DNA of 45,117 nt from Clostridia bacterium (GCA_910574835.1 CAJTDE010000035.1:1-45117); one strand, 5' to 3'; positions 1-7,517 are shown, counted from the first letter of the stretch. The notes: generated by a model not told the origin, from the sequence alone. Program-made: numbers and translations.

Positions 1-13
1 TATAGTAAACGAC
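1..13. repeat. IS630 left terminal inverted repeat
   Basis: TATAGTAAACGAC is perfectly complementary to 1153-1165. It lies just downstream of the transposase stop at 35-37. Confidence 0.85.
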
Positions 14-34
14 GTTAATTCTTTCCGTTTGACT

Positions 35-535
35 CTAGGAAAAAGAGCATAAAGTAGCAAGCTTGTCATTGGGCTTCTTAAAAGTTGAAAACCAATTATC
101 AAGGACTCCAACTAACTTTTCAAGAGTCTCCCAGAATCGGTTATGTGTTTTCTCACGACGAGTAACCCTCCATACTTGCTCGATCGGATTAAGATCAGGT
201 GAATATGGCGGGAGGGAGATTATGGTTGCAGCTTCTTTAATGTCTGCATACTGCCCGTCTTCATTGATAAGACGTTTTGCTTTTTTGTGCCAGGGAGCAT
301 TGTCCATCACGATGTAAAGGTGTTTGCCATCCTCTACAGGATGTGATGCGAGGAATTCACGTATACATGTTATCGTTGTCTCATAATTGAACCAGTCCGG
401 CTTTGTGATGAAGAGTTCGCCTGTTTCTGGAATCATAAAACCGCTATAAGCAACGGATTTATGCCCGGGATATGACTTGACCTTCGGACAACTGCCTTTC
501 GGATACCAGGCGCGGGTAACCGTGGATTCTGCCAT
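35..535 (-). CDS. IS630 family transposase, catalytic (DDE) frame
   Basis: This is the C-terminal catalytic half of an IS630 transposase. Visible hallmarks are IVMDNAPWHK (second acidic residue and the conserved N-x-x-x-H) and LPPYSPDLNPIEQVW, which carries the terminal acidic residue of the DDE triad. The frame is open upstream of the ATG at 535, back to about 598, and there reads YQDEVHF, the first catalytic Asp region. It is therefore meant to be expressed by a -1 frameshift from the upstream HTH frame rather than from its own ATG. Seen: motifs and frame relation. Inferred: programmed frameshifting. Confidence 0.88.
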   Translation of the reverse strand: MAESTVTRAWYPKGSCPKVKSYPGHKSVAYSGFMIPETGELFITKPDWFNYETTITCIREFLASHPVEDGKHLYIVMDNAPWHKKAKRLINEDGQYADIKEAATIISLPPYSPDLNPIEQVWRVTRREKTHNRFWETLEKLVGVLDNWFSTFKKPNDKLATLCSFS

Positions 536-582
536 GAAGTGAACTTCGTCCTGGTAGCATATGATTGCGTCCGGATCGTTTT

Positions 583-1092
583 CTAGCTCTGAGATGTTTT
601 TTTAAATTCATCACGCAATGGGTTCTCTTCATTGCCTTTGGAAGGAAATGTCTGTGGGCGTATCAAAGAGAATCCCAGTTCATGCAGTAGCCGCTGGCAT
701 TGCCTTACACATAGAGAGATATCGTACTGCGAAGCAATATAGTCCGATAAGGATGGCCCATCCCAAACAGTATATCCAAAATCATTTGGGTCAGAAGTTA
801 CGACGACTTTAATATTTTCTTTTTGGGAATTAGTAAGGGATTGCGGACGCCCAGGCTGTTTGCGTGGACGGAGAGCCTCAAACCCATACTCATCAACAGA
901 CCTGACCCAGTTAGAAAGAGTACGGTCGGTTTCGCCAGAGGCATCGGCAAGCGATTTAGCGTTCACACCGCGGAGCAGGAGATTAACAATAGTTACTTTT
1001 CTTATGAATTTGGCATCATCTGAAGACGAAACGATCCGATTGCCTTCTGCTATTAAAGCGTTTTTGTCCGATTTAAACTTTCTAACATTCAT
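583..1092 (-). CDS. IS630 family transposase, N-terminal helix-turn-helix frame
   Basis: This is the 169-aa DNA-binding half of the transposase. It has an HTH_29/winged-helix type region (AKSLADASGETDRTLSNWV) followed by the basic linker RPRKQPGRPQSL typical of IS630/Tc1-like proteins. It ends at 583-585, shortly after a run of seven A on the coding strand. A -1 slip there joins it to the catalytic frame to give one protein of about 350 aa, the usual size for the family. It binds the element's terminal repeats. Confidence 0.86.
   Translation of the reverse strand: MNVRKFKSDKNALIAEGNRIVSSSDDAKFIRKVTIVNLLLRGVNAKSLADASGETDRTLSNWVRSVDEYGFEALRPRKQPGRPQSLTNSQKENIKVVVTSDPNDFGYTVWDGPSLSDYIASQYDISLCVRQCQRLLHELGFSLIRPQTFPSKGNEENPLRDEFKKTSQS
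597..603 (-). other. Putative -1 ribosomal frameshift site (A7) in the transposase
   Basis: Seven T on the plus strand (A7 in the mRNA) precede the stop of the HTH frame. Re-reading one base shifts ...KK into N-I-S-E-L-E and on into the catalytic YQDEVHF. Such A-runs are the standard slippery site in two-frame IS elements. An ordinary one-base indel would look the same in a single copy. Confidence 0.65.
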
Positions 1093-1150
1093 GCTATCAC
1101 CTCAGTATTATTTTACTAAGGGATATCTGAAAAGTAAATAGAAAATATTT

Positions 1151-2203
1151 ATGTCGTTTACTATAATTGAACAGTTTTGGCCCGAAGCAGACAGCAGCAA
1201 TCCGGCAAATTCGCTGAAAAACATGATGTTTAAGACGCGGCAGATGTTAAAGACCATGTTTCCGTTCCAGGAGAATCTTATTGTGACGCTCCAGGGCTGT
1301 TTTGCGTGGAATCAATCCGCGCAGATTGAAGTAGACGCAGAAAAATTTGAACAGCTTTGCCTGGAAGTAAGAAAACGCTCCGGGGAGAATTACGTGGAAG
1401 GTCTCCTTTGCGCCGCCGCTCTCTATAAAGGCGATTTCCTTCCGGGAAATGACAGTGAATGGGCCTTATCCCTGAGGCGCTATTATCAGACCTTATACCT
1501 GGACATCTGTAAGATGGCGTTGCCTCTTTTGCAGGAACGGGAGCGATGGACAGAAATGATTGGTATCTGCGAGCAGGCATCGGGTGCGGCTGCGGGCACG
1601 GATACCTTTCTTGCGTATGAGATGCAGGCGCTAATAGCGATGGGCCAGCCGGAGCAGGCGGTTTCGGCCTACGAAGCGTTTCGGGAAATGCTTTGGGAGG
1701 AATTTGAGATTGAGCCTACGGAACAGATGGAGCAGATTTACCTTCTGGCCGAAGGAATGTGTCAGAACCATGTGGATGAAAGCGATATATTAAGGCTTGT
1801 AGCGGAACAGGAGGTAGAGGGGCGGGCATTTTTCTGCACCTTTGGTGTATTCCGGAGCATTGTGGCCCTGGAAAGACGTCATCTGGAACGCTCGGGGAAA
1901 AGCTCCGTACTTCTGCTTGTAAGTCTGGGCAATAAAGTGACACCTACAACGGATTCCAGGAGACTTGAGCGGATACTGGAGGAAGGGCTGCGGACAGGGG
2001 ACCCAATCGCCAGGCTGAACGCCGGCTCCTATCTGCTTATGCTTACCGGAGCCACGGAGGAAAATGCCCGGATTGTTATGGAGCGCCTGGATCGGGCCTT
2101 TCATAAAACGTATTCCCACTCCAAGGCATGTATTTCTTTTCGCACATTTCCCCTGGAGCCGCAAATAACTGTTGAAAAATCATGGGAAATAACCGGCAAT
2201 TAA
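1151..2203 (+). CDS. BTAD-domain (SARP-type) regulator, 5' end cut by IS630
   Basis: The first residues after the IS (EQFWPEADSSNPANSLKNMM) match the end of an OmpR-type winged helix as found in SARP/BTAD regulators. The bacterial transcriptional activator (TPR-like) domain follows at about residues 60-200, including ALYKGDFLPG. The C-terminal 130 residues resemble a degenerate GGDEF fold: RLNAGSYLLMLTGATEENA sits where RxGGDEF would be, without the catalytic signature. This last point is inference. The start ATG is donated by the IS end and has no clear ribosome site, and most of the DNA-binding domain is missing, so the gene is probably non-functional although open for 350 codons. Confidence 0.75.
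   Translation: MSFTIIEQFWPEADSSNPANSLKNMMFKTRQMLKTMFPFQENLIVTLQGCFAWNQSAQIEVDAEKFEQLCLEVRKRSGENYVEGLLCAAALYKGDFLPGNDSEWALSLRRYYQTLYLDICKMALPLLQERERWTEMIGICEQASGAAAGTDTFLAYEMQALIAMGQPEQAVSAYEAFREMLWEEFEIEPTEQMEQIYLLAEGMCQNHVDESDILRLVAEQEVEGRAFFCTFGVFRSIVALERRHLERSGKSSVLLLVSLGNKVTPTTDSRRLERILEEGLRTGDPIARLNAGSYLLMLTGATEENARIVMERLDRAFHKTYSHSKACISFRTFPLEPQITVEKSWEITGN
1153..1165. repeat. IS630 right terminal inverted repeat
   Basis: GTCGTTTACTATA is the exact reverse complement of 1-13. It carries the first in-frame ATG (1151) of the interrupted BTAD gene, so the element donates a start codon to the truncated gene. Confidence 0.85.
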
Positions 2204-2369
2204 CCGGGGACTGCTATATTAAACGAAAAGTAATATCCCTTATACCGGGCAAATCCATTTACATGCATATGCATTTGCGTTCGGAAACTGATTGTATGAG
2301 GCGAACCGGAAGTGATATTACAATACTGAGATAATAACCGTAATAATAACTGGAACGGAGAACGGGAAT

Positions 2370-2747
2370 ATGATGCTTCGGGAACGGATGCTCCCCTGTC
2401 AGAGCAGGGAGGCGGTAGTCACGGTACGATCCTACCAAAACGGTATTCTGGATGGCTATCTCCAGCATCCAAGATTGGAAAAGAAAGAAAAACTGAAAAG
2501 CGTGTCACAGCTCGTTCTGCTCCTTGACGGTTTGATTGACCTGGAAGGCTCATGGAGCACTCCCATGTCTTTCGTGACCCGGGAACACCTAAATGCCGAG
2601 GACGCAGCGGTCTTCAAGATTCAGATTATGTTCCGGGAGCACTATACATGGCAGGGCAGATTGATTTGGGAAAATGAAAATCAGGAAATCGTATTTCACA
2701 GCGCAATCGAACTGATACAGCTTTTGGATGAGATTCTTGCGGAATAG
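2370..2747 (+). CDS. Hypothetical protein, 125 aa
   Basis: This is a soluble, mixed alpha/beta small protein with no membrane segment, no Cys motifs and no family I can name. A GGAG at 2357-2360 precedes two tandem ATGs (2370, 2373). Its C-terminus (FHSAIELIQLLDEILAE) is predicted amphipathic helix. It follows the BTAD regulator on the same strand after 166 bp that hold only a short ATGCATATGCAT palindrome. It may be a partner of the regulator, but the sequence gives no direct support for that. Confidence 0.6.
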   Translation: MMLRERMLPCQSREAVVTVRSYQNGILDGYLQHPRLEKKEKLKSVSQLVLLLDGLIDLEGSWSTPMSFVTREHLNAEDAAVFKIQIMFREHYTWQGRLIWENENQEIVFHSAIELIQLLDEILAE

Positions 2748-2781
2748 AAGAAGAGAATAAGAGACAGAGAAGGATATATCT

Positions 2782-2922
2782 ATGGCAGAGAAAGAATTAC
2801 GCAAATTAAATCGCAGAGAGCTATTGAAGCTGCTTCTGATCCAATGTGAGGAAATGGATCGGATGCAGCAGGAATATGACGAAATGAAAACAAAGCTGGA
2901 AACCTTTATGGAGAGTGATTGA
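2782..2922 (+). CDS. Short coiled-coil protein, probably 3'-truncated
   Basis: The 46 codons begin MAEKELRKLNRRELLKLLL, a start typical of small Clostridia proteins with an N-terminal LxxLxRxELLELLL motif and a long coiled coil, which as I recall them usually exceed 100 aa. Here the coiled coil (EEMDRMQQEYDEMKTKLETF) stops abruptly. From 2918 an overlapping frame reads as the tail of an AlbA_2 regulator. A deletion junction at about 2910-2918 is the simplest explanation. Confidence 0.5.
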   Translation: MAEKELRKLNRRELLKLLLIQCEEMDRMQQEYDEMKTKLETFMESD

Positions 2923-3070
2923 GTCAAAACCATCTATTTCACAGAGGAAAATCGCGATATTGGTTGGTGTTAGCTATGATACGGTTCGATATCATATGGA
3001 AAATATGAAAAAGCGGGAAATCATTGTACGAAAAAGAAATGGACGAAGTGGGAAATGGATTGTTTTGTAA
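2918..3070 (+). pseudogene. C-terminal winged-helix remnant of an AlbA_2/Schlafen-type regulator
   Basis: An open frame without its own start reads IESKPSISQRKIAILVGVS, then YDTVRYHMENMKKREII and ends GRSGKWIVL. This matches the C-terminal winged helix of the intact AlbA_2 protein at 7563-8918 (QIAEMLGEKHDTIKYHM, ending KGKWIIK). Everything upstream of the wHTH is absent. It directly follows the truncated coiled-coil gene, so it marks a deletion scar. Confidence 0.7.
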
Positions 3071-3198
3071 ACTGTCAGCTACTATACGCTATGGCAGGAA
3101 ATTAAAACTGAAAGTGTGGAAAACAAGGCTCTAAGTGCAGTTATTGCATTTTGGGTCTTTTTTTATTCCGAAAACAATAAAATATTATTCCTTTTAGT

Positions 3199-3227
3199 TG
3201 ATAATGTTCCGAAAATAAGATATCCTA
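3199..3227 (+). promoter_or_regulatory. Putative promoter of the Fic gene
   Basis: TTGATA (3199-3204) and TATCCT (3222-3227) are spaced by 17 bp and end 25 bp before the Fic start. The sequence TTCCGAAAA occurs twice, the second time within the spacer, and could be an operator. The rest of 3071-3198 is AT-rich with a T-run at about 3160 and no gene. Confidence 0.45.
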
Positions 3228-3252
3228 TTGAGGGAAGAGAGGTACGATCTTT

Positions 3253-4143
3253 ATGTATATTACAGTAAAGCAGGCGGCAGAAAAGTGGGGAATTTCTGAC
3301 AGACGAGTGCGTATACTTTGCTCGGAAGGAAAAATTTCAGGAGCCACACGAGAAGGGCGTAGTTGGATGCTCCCGTCAGATGCGAAAAAACCACAGGATG
3401 GACGTTTTAAAGCGACAGAAAGTTTACTGAAAGCCATAGACAGGAAGAAAAGAGAACTGGATACCAGACGCCCGTTGACTGAGGGTGAGATGGAACGCCT
3501 GACTGAGGAATTTATTATTGAGTATACTTATAATTCAAATGCAATTGAGGGAAATACTCTAACCCTTCGTGAGACGGATATGGTTTTGCGCGGCCTGACG
3601 ATTGACAGGAAACCGTTAAAAGACCATATGGAGGCGGTCGGGCATAAAGAAGCGTTTGATTTAGTGCGGGATTTGGTAAAAGAGCAGATTTCTTTATCGG
3701 AGAGTATTATCAAGCAGATACACTATCTTGTATTAGCGGATAAACGGGAGGACCGGGGGGTTTACAGAAGAGTCCCCGTCAGAATTATGGGTGCGAAACA
3801 TGAACCGGTACAGCCCTATTTGATCCAGCCTAAAATGGAGCAGTTGTTGGAGGCTTATAGGAATAGTACGGATCATATCATTCCTCGGCTCGCGCGCTTC
3901 CATATTGAATTTGAAGGGATTCATCCTTTTATAGACGGAAATGGCAGAACCGGCAGGCTGCTTGTAAATTTGGAATTGATGAAAGCCGGATATCCGCCAA
4001 TTGATATTAAATTTGCAGACCGGATTTCGTATTACAATGCATTTGACGAATACTATGCAAAGCATAATCTTGGTGCGATGGAAAAGTTGTTTGCAGGTTA
4101 TGTGAATGCAAGACTAGACAATTACTTGATGATATTGGAATGA
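3253..4143 (+). CDS. Fic family protein with N-terminal HTH
   Basis: This is a 296-aa protein that probably transfers AMP from ATP to a hydroxyl side chain of a target protein. Residues 1-45 (ITVKQAAEKWGISDRRVRIL) form a MerR/excisionase-like helix-turn-helix. The Fic core motif HPFIDGNGRTGR lies at 224-235 with the catalytic His224. An upstream S-N-A-I-E-G (95-100) fits the class II autoinhibitory S/T-xxx-E-G/N motif, so the enzyme should be self-inhibited. All key residues are present. No antitoxin partner is adjacent. The HTH suggests autoregulation, possibly via the repeats upstream. It may be part of a defence or toxin repertoire, but the target is unknown. Confidence 0.9.
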   Translation: MYITVKQAAEKWGISDRRVRILCSEGKISGATREGRSWMLPSDAKKPQDGRFKATESLLKAIDRKKRELDTRRPLTEGEMERLTEEFIIEYTYNSNAIEGNTLTLRETDMVLRGLTIDRKPLKDHMEAVGHKEAFDLVRDLVKEQISLSESIIKQIHYLVLADKREDRGVYRRVPVRIMGAKHEPVQPYLIQPKMEQLLEAYRNSTDHIIPRLARFHIEFEGIHPFIDGNGRTGRLLVNLELMKAGYPPIDIKFADRISYYNAFDEYYAKHNLGAMEKLFAGYVNARLDNYLMILE

Positions 4144-4149
4144 TGTCTT

Positions 4150-4185
4150 CGCAAAATGTGCTAAAACACGGCGAATCAACGCAAT
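4150..4185. repeat. 36-bp direct repeat, copy 1
   Basis: It begins CGCAAAATGTGCTAAAACAC and continues to 4185; it matches 7261-7296 at 34 of 36 positions in the same orientation. This copy lies just after the Fic stop, the other just upstream of the interrupted phosphatase start. The pair brackets a 3.1-kb block of accessory genes. Confidence 0.8.
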
Positions 4186-4193
4186 GTTCCAAA

Positions 4194-4241
4194 ACACGCA
4201 GAAAATCAGTCGTAATAAAATACGATTGATTTTCTGCGTGT
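4194..4241. promoter_or_regulatory. 19-bp inverted repeat, putative operator of the AlbA_2 gene
   Basis: The arms are 4194-4212 (ACACGCAGAAAATCAGTCG) and 4223-4241, with one mismatch and a 10-bp AT-rich loop. The right arm covers the -35 box of the promoter below. A repressor-binding role is inferred from position; it could also terminate Fic transcripts, although no T-run follows. Confidence 0.6.
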
Positions 4242-4254
4242 TTCTGCGTATAAT
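4226..4254 (+). promoter_or_regulatory. Promoter of the AlbA_2 gene
   Basis: TTGATT (4226-4231), 17-bp spacer, TATAAT (4249-4254): a near-consensus sigma-A promoter 34 bp before the ATG. The -35 lies in the right arm of the inverted repeat, so a protein bound there would block transcription. Confidence 0.7.
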
Positions 4255-4287
4255 ATAAGCAGTAAAATTGGAAAGGGAGAGCAGTGT

Positions 4288-5541
4288 ATGCGTGAAACAA
4301 GAACAATAGAGTTCAAAGAAATGATTACAAATACATTTTTAAAAACAGTAAGCGCCTTTTCGAATTATGATGGTGGAGAAATATTTTTTGGCATTGATGA
4401 CAATGGTAATATCAAAGAACTGCCGGATGTAAAGCAAGCGTGTCTGGATATCGAAAATAAAATTAATGACAACATTACTCCGCAGCCTGATTATACACTG
4501 GAATTGCAGAATAATGAAAGAACGATAAAACTGACTGTAAAAGGCGGGCTTCAAAAGCCATATTTATATAAATCGAAAGCGTATAAGCGAAATGATACTG
4601 CAACGATAGAGACTGACACACTGGAACTGTCAAGACTGATTTTAGAAGGAAAAAATATCAGGTTTGAAGAATTGCCGTGTGAAGATCAAGATCTAACTTT
4701 TGATACGCTATGTCAAAAATTAAAAGAATATATTCAAATTGAAACTTTTAATCAGGATACTTTGAAAACGCTGAACTTATATAACAGCGCCACCGGATAT
4801 AACAATGCGGCTGGTATTTTGGCGGATAAAAATCATTTTCCGGGAATTGATATAGTGAGGTTCGGTGAAAACATCAGTGTGATTCATAAGAGAGCAACAT
4901 TTGATAACATATCCATTTTAGCAGGCTACGAAAAAGTATCAGAGGTATTCAAAGATTATTATCAATATGAGGAAATTCAAGGCGCCGAAAGGAAAAAGAC
5001 AGAAAAAATACCGGAGGCCGCGTTTAGAGAAGCAATCGCAAACGCGCTGATTCATAGGGCGTGGGATGTGGAGTCACAGATAAAAGTTTCGATGTTTGAC
5101 GACAGAATAGAGATTATTTCTCCGGGAGGACTGCCTTCCGGAATAACAGAAGATGAGTATTTATCGGGGAAACTTTCAGTCTTAAGAAATAGAAATCTTG
5201 CAAATGTATTTTACAGGCTGGGGTTTGTCGAAATATTCGGTACTGGAATTACACGGATAAAGCAGTTCTATGAAGAAGGATTGAAGCAGCCGGATTTTGA
5301 AGTGTCGGAAAATACAATTAAGATTGTACTTCCGGTTTTTGAGAAAAACCTGAATTTAACGGAAGACGAAAGAAAAGTATATAAAATTTTAAGCAAAACA
5401 ATGCTGAAATCAATTAGCGAAATTGCTCCTTACACCCCGTTTGGTAAATCAAAGACAACACAATTACTGAAAGAGTTGGGGAAAAAAGGTGTTGTGAAAA
5501 TTGAAGGCAGAGGAAGGGGGACTAAGTATGTGATAAAGTAA
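4288..5541 (+). CDS. AlbA_2 (Schlafen AAA_4-like) DNA-binding / ATPase-fold regulator
   Basis: This 417-aa protein belongs to the group often annotated as RecG-like helicase or putative transcriptional regulator. The AlbA_2 domain is at about 1-125, with TIEFKE and the AFSNYDGGEIFFGIDDNG signature. A GHKL/HATPase_c_4-like region is at about 245-345 (FREAIANALIHRAWD, then IEIISPGGLPSGI and FYRLGFVEIFGTGI). The winged helix is at about 355-417, ending GRGTKYVIK. GGAAAGGGAGAG precedes the ATG. The function in the cell is not established; a role as DNA-binding regulator of neighbouring accessory genes is inferred from domains and from the palindromic promoter. Confidence 0.85.
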   Translation: MRETRTIEFKEMITNTFLKTVSAFSNYDGGEIFFGIDDNGNIKELPDVKQACLDIENKINDNITPQPDYTLELQNNERTIKLTVKGGLQKPYLYKSKAYKRNDTATIETDTLELSRLILEGKNIRFEELPCEDQDLTFDTLCQKLKEYIQIETFNQDTLKTLNLYNSATGYNNAAGILADKNHFPGIDIVRFGENISVIHKRATFDNISILAGYEKVSEVFKDYYQYEEIQGAERKKTEKIPEAAFREAIANALIHRAWDVESQIKVSMFDDRIEIISPGGLPSGITEDEYLSGKLSVLRNRNLANVFYRLGFVEIFGTGITRIKQFYEEGLKQPDFEVSENTIKIVLPVFEKNLNLTEDERKVYKILSKTMLKSISEIAPYTPFGKSKTTQLLKELGKKGVVKIEGRGRGTKYVIK

Positions 5542-5599
5542 TCAACCCATGTGAACTTTGATGATGCGAAAGTCCGGAAACACAGAGTTTAGGAACAGT

Positions 5600-5626
5600 C
5601 CCAAAAACCTGTAAAATCAAGCATTT
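5600..5626. other. att-like remnant (third copy of the element-end core)
   Basis: The stretch reads CCCAAAAACCTGTAAAATCA and then AGCATTT. It resembles 7361-7388 and 31117-31142, the sequences at the two ends of the integrated element (shared pattern CCRAAAAAGCCTGTARAATCAA). It may be the scar of an earlier insertion or excision. The surrounding 5542-5739 has no gene. Confidence 0.35.
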
Positions 5627-5739
5627 GAGAAGAAATACGGAACATATTAGGAGCCTTCTTCGTGTTGCGGATGAAAATGCATGCTATTGGTATATGATTT
5701 GCCTGACTGAAAAATCGAACGTCAAGGAGATGGCATACT

Positions 5740-6159
5740 ATGCAGAAATATATAAAGAACAGGGTACATGAATTGTACTGGAATGATGATATAAACTGTG
5801 CAAGGACAGCAATTATTTGTCTGAGTGAATTATTTGAAACCATGATTGAACCACAGGTAATTTGGTCTGCGGTTGGATTGCATGGTGCAGGCGGGTATAG
5901 GGCGCAATGTGGCTTAGTGGAAGGAACGCTTATGTTTATAGGAATTTATCTCCATGCACTGGGAAAAACAGAAACTGAAATTGTATCTGTCTGTTATGAT
6001 TTTGCGTCTGCTTTTGACAGTACATTTGGCTCATTAAGATGTTTTGAATTACGCCCTACAGGTTTTTCAGAAAACGACCTGCCCCATATGTGTGAAAATC
6101 TGACTTGTAAGGGTATTGAATTTTCATATCAGTATATTTTAAAAATCACTAAGAAATAA
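5740..6159 (+). CDS. C_GCAxxG_C_C family (putative redox-active) protein
   Basis: The 139-aa protein has the layout of PF09719: an N-terminal helix with C (NCARTAIICLSELFE), a glycine-rich HGAGGYRAQCGLVEGTLMF in place of the classical GCAxxG segment, and the C-terminal FGSLRCFELRP matching the FGSxxCxEL signature. The first Cys of the GCAxxG motif is replaced (HGAGG), so metal or redox function may be altered. AAGGAG at 5726-5731 sets the start. It lies 16 bp before the HsdM remnant. Function of the family is not established. Confidence 0.75.
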   Translation: MQKYIKNRVHELYWNDDINCARTAIICLSELFETMIEPQVIWSAVGLHGAGGYRAQCGLVEGTLMFIGIYLHALGKTETEIVSVCYDFASAFDSTFGSLRCFELRPTGFSENDLPHMCENLTCKGIEFSYQYILKITKK

Positions 6160-6175
6160 ACATGAGGAAAAACCA

Positions 6176-7012
6176 ATGATTAATATTCGTAAATTAGAAG
6201 CAGAATTATGGGAATCAGCTGACCTGCTTCGTGCAGGTTCAAAGCTAACATCCAACCAGTACTGTATGCCGGTACTTGGCTTGATTTTTCTGCGTTATGC
6301 ATATAGCCGATTTAAAATGGTAGAGGCGGAAATTCTCAAAAATCGTCCGTCTCGTGGCGGCAGAGTAATGCCGGTAGAAGCAAGTGACTTTGCAGCTAAA
6401 AGTGCACTGTTTCTTCCAAAAGAAGCACAGTACGATTATTTATTAAATCTTCCGGACGATATTGCGTCTGCAGGGTTAGTGAATCGAGACGGACAGACAA
6501 TGACCAGCCTTGGTGAAGTAGTTAATAACGCAATGGCACTGATAGAAGAACAAAGCGACCAGCTTACAGGTGTTATTAAATCGGGAGATGAAGCGAACAG
6601 TTTCTATCACGATGCCCACAACCTTGACGGCTGCTGTGACTATGTAATGGCAAATCCGCCCTTTAATGTGGACAAGGTGAAAGCAGAGTCTTGTGAAAGC
6701 GCAAAACGTCTGCCCTTTGGTATGACAAGTGTTAATAAAAATAAAGAAGTTGGAAACGGAAACTATTTGTGGATTTCTTTTTTACGCAAAGATGTCGGTT
6801 TGAATAAAACGGAAAAGGCTGTCTTGAGATTGCTAATCGAAGATTCGGATAGAACTGCCCATGTGATTGCGGCAGAGATAGGAGTTACAAAACGTACGAT
6901 TGAGCGCACTTTTGTTAGTCTTCAGAAAAAAGGAAAAATAGAACGTATAGGATCTAAGCGTGATGGAATGTGGGGGTTATTCAATAATATCGTTCATGGT
7001 CTACAGTATTAG
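6176..7012 (+). pseudogene. Gutted type I methyltransferase (HsdM) fused to an AlbA_2 winged-helix tail
   Basis: Residues 1-135 match the helical N-terminal domain of HsdM (LEAELWESADLLRAGSKLTS, LGLIFLRYAYSRF). Residues about 140-205 contain the methylase motif IV region CDYVMANPPFNVDKV and GNYLWISF. The intervening SAM-binding motif I block is missing. From about residue 206 the frame runs into an unrelated winged helix (LNKTEKAVLRLLIEDSD, GVTKRTIERTFVSLQKKGKI) typical of AlbA_2 regulators. The frame stays open across two deletions, but no methyltransferase activity is possible without motif I. No hsdS or hsdR is nearby. Confidence 0.8.
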
Positions 7013-7200
7013 GAAAGGAAGTGCCGTGTATGCAACCAGAGGAACAAGTTCTTGCTGTTCTGGCGTGCAGTTGTCTTTAAAAACATTCTAGCAATATCAG
7101 AATTGGTACTACATTGTTTTAGAGCATAGGTTTGTGCTAAAATACCAGAGTAGTAAAAACCCAAAATTCTTACTACGTTTCACGGCTTCAACATGCCATA

Positions 7201-7277
7201 TTTTGCCACGTTTTGCTCATTCTGTGATTTTTTAACAATATTCATCAGAAAAATAAGCCTCGCAAAACGTGCCAAAA
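7201..7277. repeat. Inverted repeat upstream of the interrupted phosphatase gene
   Basis: TTTTGCCACGTTTTGC (7201-7216) pairs with GCAAAACGTGCCAAAA (7262-7277) at 15 of 16 positions around a 45-bp loop. The right arm is part of the 36-bp repeat. It may be an operator or an RNA hairpin. Otherwise 7013-7260 holds no gene that I can support. Confidence 0.55.
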
Positions 7278-7296
7278 CACGGCGAATCAACGCAAT
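7261..7296. repeat. 36-bp direct repeat, copy 2
   Basis: 34 of 36 positions match 4150-4185. It ends 3 bp before the AGGAGGA ribosome site (7299-7305) of the phosphatase 5' remnant, so in the uninterrupted chromosome it lies in the phosphatase promoter or leader. Confidence 0.8.
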
Positions 7297-7338
7297 TTAG
7301 GAGGAATTTTTATTATGATTAAGATACTTTTCGTGTGT

Positions 7339-7345
7339 CACGGCA
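7339..7345. other. Putative attL crossover (CACGGCA)
   Basis: These seven bases are shared with 31194-31200 at the same codon position (Cys-His-Gly-Asn of the P-loop). Sequences diverge inside the element on the right of this copy and on the left of the other, which is what tyrosine-recombinase insertion leaves. Seven bp fits the 6-8-bp overlap of such enzymes. The exact crossover is inferred. Confidence 0.6.
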
Positions 7346-7360
7346 GTATCTTGAAATGTT

Positions 7361-7388
7361 CCGAAAAAGCCTGTAGAATCAATGATTT
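7361..7388. other. Element-end core-like sequence, left
   Basis: It reads CCGAAAAAGCCTGTAGAATC and on to ATTT, similar to 31117-31142 near the right end and to 5600-5626. It probably represents integrase core or arm binding sequence. Confidence 0.45.
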
Positions 7389-7407
7389 CACGCTTCGATA
7401 AGGTATT

Positions 7408-7428
7408 TACTACACCACTACTACACCA
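7408..7428. repeat. Integrase arm-type repeats, left end
   Basis: Two direct copies of TACTACACCA (7408-7417, 7419-7428). The same decamer occurs twice just after the integrase gene (31021-31030, 31033-31042). Paired short direct repeats at both ends fit arm-binding sites of a Tn916-type integrase. Confidence 0.6.
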
Positions 7429-7517
7429 TTTTTGAAAGAGCCTTGAAATGACAATCAGAAAATTAAAATAGATTTTATGAGGATATAGTATTTTGTAGAG
7501 GATTTTGTTATGATATG

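Larger units (their letters stand above)
1..1165 (-). mobile_element. IS630-family insertion sequence, complete
   Basis: About 1.16 kb bounded by inverted ends: TATAGTAAACGAC at 1-13 and its exact complement at 1153-1165, with weaker similarity continuing inward to about 30 bp. Both ends begin with TA, as expected for IS630/Tc1-mariner elements that insert at and duplicate TA. The transposase is on the minus strand in two overlapping frames. The right end lies inside the 5' part of a BTAD regulator gene. The left flank is outside the window, so the target duplication cannot be verified; the window starting exactly at the IS end suggests a contig break at a repeated element. Confidence 0.88.
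7315..7401 (+). pseudogene. 5' end of a low-molecular-weight tyrosine phosphatase gene, cut by element insertion
   Basis: With a strong AGGAGGA site 9 bp upstream, the frame starts MIKILFVCHGS and then loses similarity, ending at TAA 7399-7401. The intact phosphatase at 31170 starts MIKILFICHGNICRS. The match stops within the P-loop codons, where CACGGCA (7339-7345) is shared. This is the original chromosomal start of the gene; the rest was separated by the 23.9-kb insertion and is now preceded by a substitute 5' end at 31170. Confidence 0.75.

Noticed and set aside
6176-7012. Functional type I restriction-modification system
   Set aside because: Only a motif-I-less HsdM fragment is present, with no hsdS or hsdR.
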